Source of the DNA: Deltaproteobacteria bacterium
GTDB taxonomy: Bacteria; Desulfobacterota_C; Deferrisomatia; Deferrisomatales; JACRMM01
Direction of reading: 5' to 3'
Length of the DNA: 16,649 nt
NCBI GenBank assembly: GCA_016218905.1
Contig: JACRCS010000281.1
Coordinates: 1-16,649 of the forward strand
Part shown: one piece after another, positions 6,739 to 13,314 of the stretch
How positions within the stretch are numbered: position 1 is the stretch's first letter
How the letters are laid out: the number at the start of each line of letters is the position of its first letter
Position numbers and translations under genes: made by a program
Notes under the pieces: model-generated
What the model saw: only the letters and a program-made list of their open reading frames with translations
What the model was told of the DNA's origin: nothing
The model's database searches: none

Positions 6739-7239
6739 TCAGAAGAAAGCCGCCACGCTGAGGAGGACGAAGAGGGCTCCTCCCAGGACGAGTTTGCTCA
6801 CCGTGCCCAGGAAGCGGCCCACCGCCGCCGCCCGGCCGGCCCGGACCCCCTGGAGCCATGATCGGCCCGCCAGGAGATCCCCCGCGAGAGACCCCGCGAA
6901 AGCACCGGCGCACGCGCCCAACAGGGTTCCCAGGAGCGGCACCGGGATCGCCGTGCCGAGCACGGCACCGATCAGGCCTCCCAGGATCGAGAGCCCCGCC
7001 GCCCTACGCGACCCTCCCACCCTCCGCGTCCACGCCGCGCCGAGAACGAACTCCACCACCTCTCCGAGCATCGCCAGACCGGCCGCGGCCCAGAGCACGC
7101 CTGCGCTGAAGAGCTCGAGCTCCGGCTGCGAGACCCGAACGCCCACGGCGACCAGGACCATGAGCCAGGTGCCCGGCAGCCCGAAGAGGATGCCGAGCCA
7201 GAAGAGGGCGTTGAGGACCGTCAGGCCGAGCGCGATCAT
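6739..7239 (-). CDS. DUF456 membrane protein
   Basis: This encodes a 166-residue, very hydrophobic protein of the DUF456 family (function unknown). It starts at ATG 7239 with GGAG eight bases upstream. Helices are predicted near residues 2-24, 36-60, 80-105 and 140-165. The glycine-rich central segment (GGLIGAVLGTAIPVPLLGT) is typical of the family: closely spaced small residues that let helices pack or bend. The frame is open to 7584, but the upstream part overlaps rarD and looks like a shadow. It is the last gene of a minus-strand run (mutM, rarD, DUF456), converging on sodC with about 70 bases between stops. Confidence 0.8.
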   Translation of the reverse strand: MIALGLTVLNALFWLGILFGLPGTWLMVLVAVGVRVSQPELELFSAGVLWAAAGLAMLGEVVEFVLGAAWTRRVGGSRRAAGLSILGGLIGAVLGTAIPVPLLGTLLGACAGAFAGSLAGDLLAGRSWLQGVRAGRAAAVGRFLGTVSKLVLGGALFVLLSVAAFF

Positions 7240-7265
7240 TCCAAGGCTCCGATCAGATCTCCGGC

Positions 7266-7382
7266 CTACAGGAGTTCGGTCTTCGTGCCGGAGAAAGAGC
7301 CCAACCCCGCTCCGATGTCTCCGTAGTATTCGTCCCCCCAGCGCTCGACTGGGAACAGAATCCTCTTCCCGTCCGCGATCAC
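7266..7382 (-). CDS. Possible 38-residue ORF overlapping the rarD stop
   Basis: A GTG at 7382 overlaps the rarD stop codon as GTGA and opens a 38-codon frame that fills most of the gap before the DUF456 gene. The product would be soluble and mixed in composition, with the segments RILFPVERWGDEYYGDIGAG and GSFSGTKTELL. About 80% of its codons end in G or C, like the surrounding genes. It has only a weak ribosome site, so translation would rely on coupling to rarD. No family is recognised. It could instead be the decayed C-terminus of a lost gene. Confidence 0.35.
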   Translation of the reverse strand: MIADGKRILFPVERWGDEYYGDIGAGLGSFSGTKTELL

Positions 7383-8293
7383 TCCCGGCGCAAGCGAAGG
7401 AAACCGGAATCCAGCGCGGACTCGAGGGAGTAGAGCGCCAGCGCCGTCCAGATGCAGGCGAACGTGACCAGGTGCGAGCGCGTGAAGGGTTCGCCGTACG
7501 CCCACACGGCGAGGAGGAGGTGGAGGCTCGGCGTGATGTACTGAAGAAAGCCGATGGTAGCGAGTCGCAGGCGCCGCGTCGCACCGATGAAGAGGAGCAG
7601 CGGCGCGGCAGTCACGAGGCCGGCGAGCGGCAAGAGGACGTCGTGGGAGGGCGCGCCGGCGAGGAAGTGGCCCTCGCCCGTCACGCCTCGAAAGACCAGG
7701 TAGCCCAGGGCGAACGGCGCCAGGAGACACGTCTCGACGGTGAGGCCGACGAGGGCGTCGACTCGCGCGGTCTTCCGCAGAAGGCCGTAAATGGCGAACG
7801 AGACGGCGAGCACCAGCGACACCCAAGGAAGGCGGCCGTAGGAGAGCGTCAGGTACGCGACGCCCGCCACGGCCAGGACGAGGCTCACGTTCTGCGCGCG
7901 CCGAAGCCTCTCGCCCAGGAAGCTCCAGCCGAGCAGCACGCTCACGAGCGGATTCATGAAGTAGCCGAGGCTCGAGTCGAGCACGCGACCGCTTTCGACC
8001 GCGAAGATGAACACGAGCCAGTTGAGGGAGAGGAGCAGGGTCGAAGAGCTCAAGGTGGCGATCACCCTTCGGTCGCGAAACGCCGAGCGCAGGTCGCGGC
8101 TCCTACCCATACCGAGGGCGAGGAGGAGGAGAAAGAGGGCCGACCAGAAGATCCGGTGAGAGAGCACCTCGAGCGGCGGGACGCCAGCCACCGCCTTGAA
8201 ATACGCCGGGAAGAAGCCCCAGATCAGGTACGCGGCGAGGCCGAACTGCACGCCGCGGCGGACCGAGCGCTGGGACTCTAAAGAGGCTTCCAC
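7379..8293 (-). CDS. rarD: RarD/EamA-family transporter
   Basis: This is a 304-residue inner-membrane carrier of the drug/metabolite transporter superfamily, RarD type. About ten hydrophobic helices run from GLAAYLIWGFFPAYFKAV (near residue 18) to the C-terminus. Family-typical segments include HRIFWS near residue 46, LNWLVFIFAV, SLGYFMNPLVSVLLG and GFLQYITPSLHLLLAVWAYGE. The last is a hallmark of RarD, which is annotated for chloramphenicol sensitivity though its natural substrate is unknown. The start is a GTG at 8293 with GGAGA about ten bases upstream. It lies 211 bases downstream of mutM on the same strand. Confidence 0.9.
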   Translation of the reverse strand: MEASLESQRSVRRGVQFGLAAYLIWGFFPAYFKAVAGVPPLEVLSHRIFWSALFLLLLALGMGRSRDLRSAFRDRRVIATLSSSTLLLSLNWLVFIFAVESGRVLDSSLGYFMNPLVSVLLGWSFLGERLRRAQNVSLVLAVAGVAYLTLSYGRLPWVSLVLAVSFAIYGLLRKTARVDALVGLTVETCLLAPFALGYLVFRGVTGEGHFLAGAPSHDVLLPLAGLVTAAPLLLFIGATRRLRLATIGFLQYITPSLHLLLAVWAYGEPFTRSHLVTFACIWTALALYSLESALDSGFLRLRRE

Positions 8294-8479
8294 AGACTGC
8301 GTTCTCCGGATCGGATGGAAGGGATGCCGCGCCGCGAAACTCGCCCGCCGGTTCGGTAGCCGATCCTACCCCAAAGCTGGCCGAGCTCGCGTGCAAAAGA
8401 GGTGAGGACGAGGGCCCGATGCCGCCGACAAGTTCATAAAACCTAGGAACGCGCGCTCTTTCACGGGAAGCGACGAAAG

Positions 8480-8493
8480 GAGTGGTCGCTCCA
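8480..8493 (-). terminator. Weak terminator-like hairpin after mutM
   Basis: Read on the minus strand, GGAG-CGACCA-CTCC is followed by TTTCG shortly beyond the mutM stop. The stem is only four base pairs, so this is a weak candidate for ending the mutM transcript before rarD. Confidence 0.2.
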
Positions 8494-8504
8494 GCGTCCG
8501 ACCT

Positions 8505-9353
8505 TCACGCCTCCTGGCAGACGGGACAGTAGTACGTGCTCCGCCCCGCTTGCACCAGCCGCTCGATGGGAGCGCGGCAGCGGAGGCAGGGGCGGCCCGC
8601 CCGCTCGTACACCCGCAGCCACTCGGCGCTGGAGTCTCCATAGGCGGCTTCCGCGCCCTCCGACACCGCTCCGTTTCTGCGGGTCCCGAGATGATCCGGC
8701 GGGACCGTGCTGCCCCGGGTGATCGCCTCCGACAAGACCTCGCGGATCGAGCGGCGCAGGGCCGCGACCTGCTCGCTTCGTAAGTTCCGGGCGGGCAGGC
8801 GAGGGGAGATCCCGGCGCGGAAGAGCGCCTCGCTCGCGTAGATGTTCCCGATGCCCGCCACCAGACCCTGATCGAGGAGCTTCACCTTCACCGGTTGGGC
8901 GGAGCGAGCCAGAGCCTCCCGGAACTGGCGCGTGCTGAACGCTCTCCCCAACGGCTCCGGCCCGAGCTTCGCCACGGGGCGCGTGTCGAGCGTCAGCCTG
9001 CCGAAGTAGCGCGTGTCCTCGAAGAGGAGCTCCTCTGCGCCCAGGTCCAGGACGACGGCCGCGTGCTTCGGCGGAGGCGCCGGCGGCCGGACGTACATCC
9101 GCCCGGTCATGCCGAGATGGCCCAGCAGGAGCAATCGGCCCCGGCCGGCGGGGCGCCGGAGAGTGAAGAGGAGGTACTTGCCCCGACGGCAGACGCTCTC
9201 GAAGCGCGCTCCGACGAGCGCGTCGGTGAACTCGCCCACGGGGGTGGGAGCCAGGATCTTGGGCCGGCTCACCCGTACCGTACGCACGGCGCGGTCGACC
9301 AGCAGGGGCTCGAGATGGCGAACGAGGATCTCGACTTCGGGGAGCTCGGGCAT
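8505..9353 (-). CDS. mutM: Formamidopyrimidine-DNA glycosylase (Fpg/MutM)
   Basis: This 282-residue base-excision repair enzyme removes 8-oxoguanine and ring-opened purines and cuts the abasic site by beta,delta-elimination. The start is fixed by chemistry: the second residue must be the catalytic proline, so the second of two adjacent ATGs (9353) gives MPELPEVE with Pro2 and Glu3. Lys59 in RRGKYLL is the conserved lysine of the N-terminal domain. The helix-two-turn-helix reads LLDQGLVAGIGNIYASEALF. The C-terminal zinc finger has Cys256, Cys259, Cys276 and Cys279 with Arg271 in the finger loop. There is no clear ribosome site, and a repeat copy begins only 12 bases upstream of the start, so the original promoter may have been displaced. 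Confidence 0.95.
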   Translation of the reverse strand: MPELPEVEILVRHLEPLLVDRAVRTVRVSRPKILAPTPVGEFTDALVGARFESVCRRGKYLLFTLRRPAGRGRLLLLGHLGMTGRMYVRPPAPPPKHAAVVLDLGAEELLFEDTRYFGRLTLDTRPVAKLGPEPLGRAFSTRQFREALARSAQPVKVKLLDQGLVAGIGNIYASEALFRAGISPRLPARNLRSEQVAALRRSIREVLSEAITRGSTVPPDHLGTRRNGAVSEGAEAAYGDSSAEWLRVYERAGRPCLRCRAPIERLVQAGRSTYYCPVCQEA

Positions 9354-9364
9354 CATGCGAGTAT

Positions 9365-9546
9365 AGGCGCCGTCGCGCTCGCAGACCAAACCGGACCCGT
9401 CTGCTGCCCGGGAAGGCCCAAGTGGGCGGAGACACCGCGCTGTCGGGTGGGGGAGGGGGTCTATCGGGAGAGAAGGAAACGCCACGGCTCCTCGAAACCG
9501 GCGCCGGACCGTCAAATGCGTAGACCTGACCCTGGGCCGATCCCCC
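9365..9546 (+). repeat. Long direct repeat, copy A
   Basis: This stretch of about 180 bases recurs in the same orientation at 10748-10926 with roughly nine of ten positions identical by eye, including several single-base indels. Shared landmarks include TGCCCGGGAAGGCCCAAGTG, GCCACGGCTCCTCGAA and, at the end, TCAAATGCGTAGACCTGACC. Its left edge is 12 bases from the mutM start codon. The ending read on the minus strand as GGTCAGGTCTACGCATTTGA resembles leader sequences found near REP-associated tyrosine transposase genes in other genomes (recollection, not searched). No transposase is present. Confidence 0.85.
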
Positions 9547-9606
9547 GCATGAAGACCCTCCGATGCCCCATATCCGGCCCGTCGCAGATGGGACCGGGAG
9601 GGGAGG

Positions 9607-9852
9607 TCAGCGTTCCGGAATCTCGTCGCCTGGCTCAGGTTCTACGTCTGGAGACGCATGCATCCAGGCATCAAAATCTGCCAAGTTCCCGCGCCGACGA
9701 CGTTCCTTGAAGTACGCTTCCGTCTTCAGTGCGGAAACCTTCTCCGCAATCGCGGTGACGAAGAATTGGTTCATTGAGACGTGTTCTTCGTTCGCCACCT
9801 GTCTTACGTATTCGATCAAAGAGTCAGGCAAACGCAACGCGTAATTGGCCAT
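9607..9852 (-). CDS. Ribbon-helix-helix antitoxin (HicB/Arc-like)
   Basis: This encodes an 81-residue predicted antitoxin. The first 45 residues have the Arc/MetJ-type ribbon-helix-helix pattern: a short strand (NYALRLPDSL), helix A (IEYVRQVANEEH), a turn (VSMN), and helix B (QFFVTAIAEKVSAL). The acidic and proline-rich tail (DVEPEPGDEIPE) is the part likely to wrap the toxin. The ATG at 9852 has GGGGAGG seven bases upstream inside the toxin gene, and only two bases separate it from the toxin stop, so the pair is translationally linked. The toxin comes first, the reverse of the commonest order but seen in PIN/COG1569 systems. The complex should repress its own promoter. Confidence 0.8.
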   Translation of the reverse strand: MANYALRLPDSLIEYVRQVANEEHVSMNQFFVTAIAEKVSALKTEAYFKERRRRGNLADFDAWMHASPDVEPEPGDEIPER

Positions 9853-9854
9853 CT

Positions 9855-10292
9855 CTAGCCTCCCCGCTTCAGACGTTCCAAGAATATCCCCGGACGCCAT
9901 AGCTCAAGTTTGAACTTGGTTGCGGCTGCCGCAAAGTCATCGAGATTGTGAGTGACCAAACCATCGGCACCGCCATTAAGGGCCGTCTCAAGGACCATCT
10001 CGTCTGCGGGATCTCGCGTCTGCGGACGCCACAGATAGAAGAAAGAGATGGGTTCGCACAACAAGGAGAGTGCGTCCAAGAAGCGGTCCGTCTGCCCTGG
10101 AGACCGCCGGGATACCTCAAGTTGCTCAGGCGACTTCAGAACGGCCTCGTACTCCAAGACCAGTGGCACTGAGATCAACGCCGTGAAGTGTCGATCGCGA
10201 AGGGCCTGCAGTACAGCGAACGACGCTCCCTGACGGCTCCGGGAGGCCGCCACGATCACATTGGTGTCAAGGACGACTCGGCATCGCGTCAT
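9855..10292 (-). CDS. PIN-family toxin (COG1569-type ribonuclease)
   Basis: This encodes a 145-residue PIN-domain protein of the 'putative toxin-antitoxin system toxin component, PIN family' group, expected to cleave RNA with Mg2+ or Mn2+. Acidic active-site residues are visible: Asp9 in VVLDTNVIV, Glu in VPLVLEYEAVL near residue 50, Asp in DPADEMVLETAL, and Asp-Asp in THNLDDF. It is full length and uninterrupted. The ATG at 10292 was chosen over a TTG at 10313 because a good promoter puts the transcript start right at this ATG, making a leaderless message; there is no Shine-Dalgarno sequence. The antitoxin gene follows after two bases. The pair lies between the two copies of the long direct repeat. 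Confidence 0.85.
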   Translation of the reverse strand: MTRCRVVLDTNVIVAASRSRQGASFAVLQALRDRHFTALISVPLVLEYEAVLKSPEQLEVSRRSPGQTDRFLDALSLLCEPISFFYLWRPQTRDPADEMVLETALNGGADGLVTHNLDDFAAAATKFKLELWRPGIFLERLKRGG

Positions 10293-10309
10293 ATCGCATA
10301 CAATATGAC
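10288..10309. promoter_or_regulatory. Inverted repeat over toxin start and -10 box
   Basis: GTCATAT-CGCATACA-ATATGAC is a perfect 7-8-7 inverted repeat. It covers the -10 box and the start codon of the PIN toxin gene and fits an operator for the ribbon-helix-helix antitoxin. Its spacing suits a dimer pair. Confidence 0.5.
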
Positions 10310-10329
10310 TCAAGGGGCTAGGGCGTCAA
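10300..10329 (-). promoter_or_regulatory. Sigma-70-type promoter of the PIN toxin-antitoxin pair
   Basis: On the minus strand TTGACG (10324-10329) and TATTGT (10300-10305) are separated by 18 bases. The expected transcript start, about seven bases after the -10 box, falls on the ATG at 10292, which predicts a leaderless mRNA. A second inverted repeat, CAATG-CCCGT-CATTG (10327-10341), overlaps the -35 box and could be another repressor site. Confidence 0.5.
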
Positions 10330-10341
10330 TGCCCGTCATTG

Positions 10342-10446
10342 GGTGCAGGGAAGGACGAGGCCGCGTCACACCCGAACGTGATCGCCTTTTCGAGAAGCGG
10401 CAGCCTTCTTACCGGGACCGCCACCGGGTAGCTGAGCCCAGGCCGT
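10342..10446. other. Intergenic stretch with no recognised gene
   Basis: No coding signal was recognised here. The stretch lies between the toxin-antitoxin promoter and the dispersed repeat copies. The block GGCCGTGACTTGGGGA beginning at 10441 recurs at 13177-13192 with one base changed. Confidence 0.3.
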
Positions 10447-10537
10447 GACTTGGGGAGTTGCTGCAAACGTTACAAAGGTTCTCCGCATCGGGCGATGTGA
10501 GCAGAGCCAAACTGTACCTACGGGCGACACCCTCCGC
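10447..10537 (+). repeat. Dispersed GACTTGGGGA repeat, copy 1
   Basis: This 90-base unit recurs at 13225-13314. Both begin GACTTGGGGA, continue with a (G)CTGCAAA-GTT-CAAAGGTTCT core, then GCATCGGGCGATGTGAGC and a more diverged GCC-AACT-TAC tail. A shorter opposite-strand copy at 10700-10740 makes an inverted pair. The layout resembles REP/BIME-like elements mobilised by tyrosine transposases, though none is encoded here. Confidence 0.75.
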
Positions 10538-10625
10538 CGAACCGGGCGGCGACGGTCATTGGGAGCGCGAGCTGAATTCCGTGTGAGGCGTGAGGAGGAA
10601 TCCGCCCAACAACTTCGCCGGGCCT

Positions 10626-10648
10626 GACCGGCGGGATCCCAGCCGGTC
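10626..10648. repeat. Perfect 7-bp hairpin between inverted repeat copies
   Basis: GACCGGC (10626-10632) and GCCGGTC (10642-10648) flank the nine-base loop GGGATCCCA, itself a near palindrome. It sits inside the inverted pair of dispersed repeats and is probably part of the same composite element. Confidence 0.5.
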
Positions 10649-10699
10649 GTGTGGCATGGCAGGTCGTGCAGGACACCCGGACCGCTCACTGGCAAGGCC

Positions 10700-10740
10700 A
10701 AGACCTTAGCGACCTTCGCAACACAGCGTCCCCAAGTCCA
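10700..10740 (-). repeat. Dispersed GACTTGGGGA repeat, inverted copy
   Basis: Read on the minus strand this gives GACTTGGGGACGCTG and then a diverged GTTGC-AAGGT core. The first 15 bases match the start of the 13225 copy exactly. Together with copy 1 it brackets about 160 non-coding bases. Confidence 0.6.
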
Positions 10741-10747
10741 CACACCT

Positions 10748-10926
10748 AGGCGCCCTCGCGATCGCAGACCAAACCCGGACCCGTCTACTGCCCGGGAAGG
10801 CCCAAGTGGGCGGAGACACCGAGCTGTCGGGTGGGGAGGGGGTCTGTCTGGAGAGAAGGAACGCCACGGCTCCTCGAACCCGGCGCCGGCCCGTCAAATG
10901 CGTAGACCTGACCCCGGCCGGTCCCC
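10748..10926 (+). repeat. Long direct repeat, copy B
   Basis: This is the second copy of the roughly 180-base direct repeat at 9365-9546, same orientation, differing by scattered substitutions and four or so single-base indels. The two copies enclose the PIN toxin-antitoxin pair and the inverted dispersed repeats. It ends 76 bases before the stop codon of the PhzF-family gene. Neither copy keeps a long shared reading frame because of the indels, so it looks non-coding. Confidence 0.85.
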
Positions 10927-11002
10927 TTGAGCTCCCGCCCGAGGCGGAAGCAGAGAGCGGCTCGCGCGCCGTGAGCGGCCGCTCCGGGATACCGGGTGCT
11001 GC

Positions 11003-11797
11003 TCAGGGCACCGGGACTCGGATCGTGCCCTCCAGGTAGGTGACGGCGAAGCCCGCGATGGAGACTCGATCCCCGCGATCCTCGCACCAGAGCTCTCCGC
11101 CCCGCCGAGACGCCTGTCGGGCGTGCAGGCTCGTCTTTCCGAGGCGCCGCGCCCAGTAGGGGACGAGCGTGCAGTGAGAGGAACCGGTGACGGGGTCCTC
11201 GGGGACGCCGACGCTCGGCGCGAAGAACCGGGAGACGAAGTCGTGGCTCCGGCCGGCCGCCGTGGCGATGACGCCGAGCACGGGCAGGCGCGCCAGCTGC
11301 GCCATGTCCGGCCGAAGCCCCAGCACCTCGTCCTCCGAACGGAAGACGGCCAGATAGTCTCGGGACCGGAGCACCTCGACGGGCCGGGCGCCGAGAGCAG
11401 TGAGCAGCTCCTCGGGAGCCTCGCAGGCTGCGGCCGGGCGGCTCGGGAAGTCGAGCGCCAGGAGGTCACCGCGTTTCTCCACCACGAGCTCACCGCTCTT
11501 CGTCTCGAAGCGGACGCGATCCGACGCGAAGCCCAGGTGCCGGAAGAGCACGTGGGCGGTCGCGAGGGTCGCGTGGCCGCAGAGGTCCACCTCGGCCGCC
11601 GGCGCGAACCACCGCAGCTCGAAGCGCTCGCCACGCCGGACGAAGAAGGCGGTCTCCGACAGGTTGTTCTCGGCCGCGATGGCCTGTAGGAGCCGGTCCT
11701 CGAGCCAGTGGTCGAGCGGGCAGACCGCGGCCGGGTTGCCGGCAAAGGGTTCTCGGGCGAAGGCGTCGACCTGGTAGAGCGGAATATTGAGCTCCAT
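11003..11797 (-). CDS. PhzF-family isomerase/epimerase-like protein
   Basis: This is a 264-residue member of the PhzF superfamily, a two-domain fold related to diaminopimelate epimerase. PhzF itself isomerises trans-2,3-dihydro-3-hydroxyanthranilate in phenazine synthesis, but most relatives have no known substrate and no other phenazine genes are present here. Seen: the N-terminal strand and GNPAAVCPL at 20-28; Glu48 in NNLSETAFF, matching the catalytic glutamate; DLCGHATLATAHVL at 71-84; and FFAPSVGVPEDPVTGSSHC in the second half. Length is near-typical. AGAGGAACC directly precedes the ATG at 11797. It appears to be a single-gene transcript. Confidence 0.92.
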   Translation of the reverse strand: MELNIPLYQVDAFAREPFAGNPAAVCPLDHWLEDRLLQAIAAENNLSETAFFVRRGERFELRWFAPAAEVDLCGHATLATAHVLFRHLGFASDRVRFETKSGELVVEKRGDLLALDFPSRPAAACEAPEELLTALGARPVEVLRSRDYLAVFRSEDEVLGLRPDMAQLARLPVLGVIATAAGRSHDFVSRFFAPSVGVPEDPVTGSSHCTLVPYWARRLGKTSLHARQASRRGGELWCEDRGDRVSIAGFAVTYLEGTIRVPVP

Positions 11798-12029
11798 GGT
11801 TCCTCTGTCTGGAGTTCAGCGTATCGGTGGCTTCTTCGGCGGCCGGCGGCCCGAGGAGTTCAAGAAGGTGCACCGAGGAGATGAGGACAGCGCCGCCAGG
11901 TCCCTCAGCCCCGGGGCTCGGTGCGTCAGAGGATCGCCTCGATCCAGGTGCTCATCCAAGCACCGCCACGAGCTCTGCGAGTCGTTCTATGGTTCCTGCG
12001 GGGCCTATTGCACCCCGCTCCGGCCGTGC
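11798..12029. other. Intergenic region with no recognised gene
   Basis: No frame on either strand resembles a known protein. It should hold the promoter of the PhzF-family gene and the 3' end of the YgiT-type transcript, but no clear promoter or terminator was found. Confidence 0.3.
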
Positions 12030-12253
12030 TTACGCGAACATCGCCATGGTGACCTCTCGCCGGCGGCCCTTTTCCCGATGGGACCTGATTTCCTCCAGCT
12101 CGTGCAGGGTCTCGGCCGTCAGGTAGCTCTCGCCGCAATGCGGACACGAAACGACGGGGACGTCCTCGATCACCAGCAGGTCATCTCCATGCCGTAGCTC
12201 CTCGGAACCTTCCGAATCCGGGCACCTTCCTCTCCACAAAGATCGCAGATCAT
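12030..12253 (-). pseudogene. YgiT/MqsA-type zinc-finger antitoxin, frameshifted
   Basis: The two halves of a YgiT-type zinc-finger protein lie in different frames. The first, from ATG 12253 (AAAGGAG close upstream), reads MICDLCGEEGARIRK and continues to SYG. The second reads GDDLLVIEDVPVVSCPHCGE and then SYLTAETLHELEEI to a stop at 12030. The family pattern needs one residue between SYG and GDD, but only two bases (12189-12190) are present, so one base is missing. Both zinc pairs are kept (Cys3-x2-Cys6 and CPHC). Total length, 224 bases, is exactly one short of 75 codons. It follows a DUF4258 gene, the usual toxin partner. It is either a recent single-base loss or a sequencing error in an otherwise intact antitoxin. 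Confidence 0.75.
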
Positions 12254-12267
12254 GGGCTCCTTTCTCT

Positions 12268-12474
12268 TCAAACGGCGTAGACGGTGATGATCACCGCCTT
12301 TTCGGTCGGACCGATCTTGCACGCTACCTCGATGGGCTGCCCTTGCTCCGAGGCGCCGTTCACGAGGTACTTGTACTCTCCCTCTTCCACGATGCGTCTC
12401 GGCTCGGGCCCGCTTTCGCCGCGTGGCGGGGCGAAACGTCGAAATGTCGGGTGGAGATCCGAGGCTTCTATCAT
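12268..12474 (-). CDS. DUF4258 protein, toxin-like partner
   Basis: This encodes a 68-residue protein whose second half reads RRIVEEGEYKYLVNG and EVACKIGPTEKAVIITVYAV, matching the C-terminal strands of DUF4258 proteins. These are paired with YgiT-type zinc-finger genes and thought to act as toxins. The N-terminal part (to about residue 28) lacks the usual helix with the HAxxxM-like motif and may be degraded or frameshifted. The start at 12474 has AGGAG immediately before it, which is too close for good initiation. The zinc-finger gene begins 14 bases after its stop. The pair is probably a decaying toxin-antitoxin module. Confidence 0.6.
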   Translation of the reverse strand: MIEASDLHPTFRRFAPPRGESGPEPRRIVEEGEYKYLVNGASEQGQPIEVACKIGPTEKAVIITVYAV

Positions 12475-12507
12475 CTCCTGCAGGTGCCTGCGCTGCCCAG
12501 CCCCCGC

Positions 12508-13017
12508 TCATCGCCGCCAGAACTCCCTCTTCAGCTCCTCGTACACGTTGAACACGATGGGGCAGAAGGAGCAGTTGGAGACGGCCTGGCTCAGCCGGGA
12601 TACGAACTCCCGCTTGTGCAGATGGGGAAAGGACCGGCAATCGTGCGGACGGTGCTCATAGGCCGTGCAGCGGTTCTCTTTCAGCAGCGGGCAAGACTCG
12701 CGCTTGAACCTCTCGCGCCCGTCCCCCGGGTCCACTTCCAGGTACTCCGACCGAAACTCCTTCACCGGCAGCGCCAGGGCGGCCGCAAGTCGTTTCACGT
12801 CAGACGGTCCCAGGAGGGGCCCGACCACCTTGCAACAGTTCGCGCACTGCGTGCAGTCGATGTGGCTCGAAATCTCTCGGCAGAGCTCGTGAACCCTCGC
12901 ATCGATCCTGGCAGACGAGATGCCTGACGTCTTCAGGAACGCCCGGAACGTCCAGTTCTCCCGCTCGCGCTTATTGGCCAAGTGCCTGATGCGCTCCAGG
13001 TCCGTTTCCAGTTCCAT
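12508..13017 (-). CDS. YkgJ-type cysteine-cluster protein
   Basis: This encodes a 169-residue soluble protein with the YkgJ (CxxCxxCC) cysteine cluster. Cys55, Cys58, Cys61 and Cys62 sit in DCTQCANCCK; further cysteines at 109 (SCPLL), 117 and 127 (RPHDCRSFPH) complete the usual set, which is thought to bind zinc or an iron-sulfur cluster. Biochemical function in the family is poorly known. An N-terminal helical, charged region (1-50) precedes the cluster. The ATG at 13017 has AGGGA upstream; the frame is open further but runs into repeat DNA. It lies between decayed toxin-antitoxin genes but is itself intact. Confidence 0.85.
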   Translation of the reverse strand: MELETDLERIRHLANKRERENWTFRAFLKTSGISSARIDARVHELCREISSHIDCTQCANCCKVVGPLLGPSDVKRLAAALALPVKEFRSEYLEVDPGDGRERFKRESCPLLKENRCTAYEHRPHDCRSFPHLHKREFVSRLSQAVSNCSFCPIVFNVYEELKREFWRR

Positions 13018-13176
13018 CCTGTTTCCCTGAAATCGAGAGCGGTGGCGATGGCGCCTGCGAAATCCTCCAGCGGGTGGGAAGCTTGCGTCAAGTCCTTTGC
13101 TGACCCGCCGTAGAAGAACGGGATGGATTGCGGTGGTCGCAGGGCTCATCGCTGCCAGACCGAAGCTCCACCCCAA

Positions 13177-13200
13177 GGCCGTCACTTGGGGACATCCTGC
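13177..13200 (+). repeat. Partial dispersed repeat, CACTTGGGGA form
   Basis: GGCCGTCACTTGGGGA here matches 10441-10456 at all but one base. It stands about 40 bases before the fuller copy at 13225, giving two tandem heads of the dispersed element. Confidence 0.5.
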
Positions 13201-13224
13201 TGTATCTGCATTCCACCGGAGACG

Positions 13225-13314
13225 GACTTGGGGACGCTGCAAAGGTTGCAAAGGTTCTTCGCATCGGGCGATGTGAGCGGAGCCGAACTATACGTACTCG
13301 CGACATCCTCGGCC
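13225..13314 (+). repeat. Dispersed GACTTGGGGA repeat, copy 2
   Basis: Same unit and orientation as 10447-10537, sharing GCATCGGGCGATGTGAGC exactly. Its right end overlaps the last codons of the Fic-like remnant, suggesting the element inserted into or truncated that gene. Confidence 0.75.

Noticed and set aside
9365..9546. Direct repeat copies as CRISPR or as a protein-coding duplication
   Set aside because: There are only two long copies without regular spacers, and single-base indels between them break any shared frame.
10594..10650. GCCCAAC near a hairpin as an integron attC site
   Set aside because: No matching GTTRRRY partner lies at the needed distance and there is no integrase or cassette array.
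12170..12260. TGA after the first half of the YgiT-type gene as another Sec codon
   Set aside because: The second half of the protein is in a different frame, so readthrough would not restore it; a one-base loss explains it.
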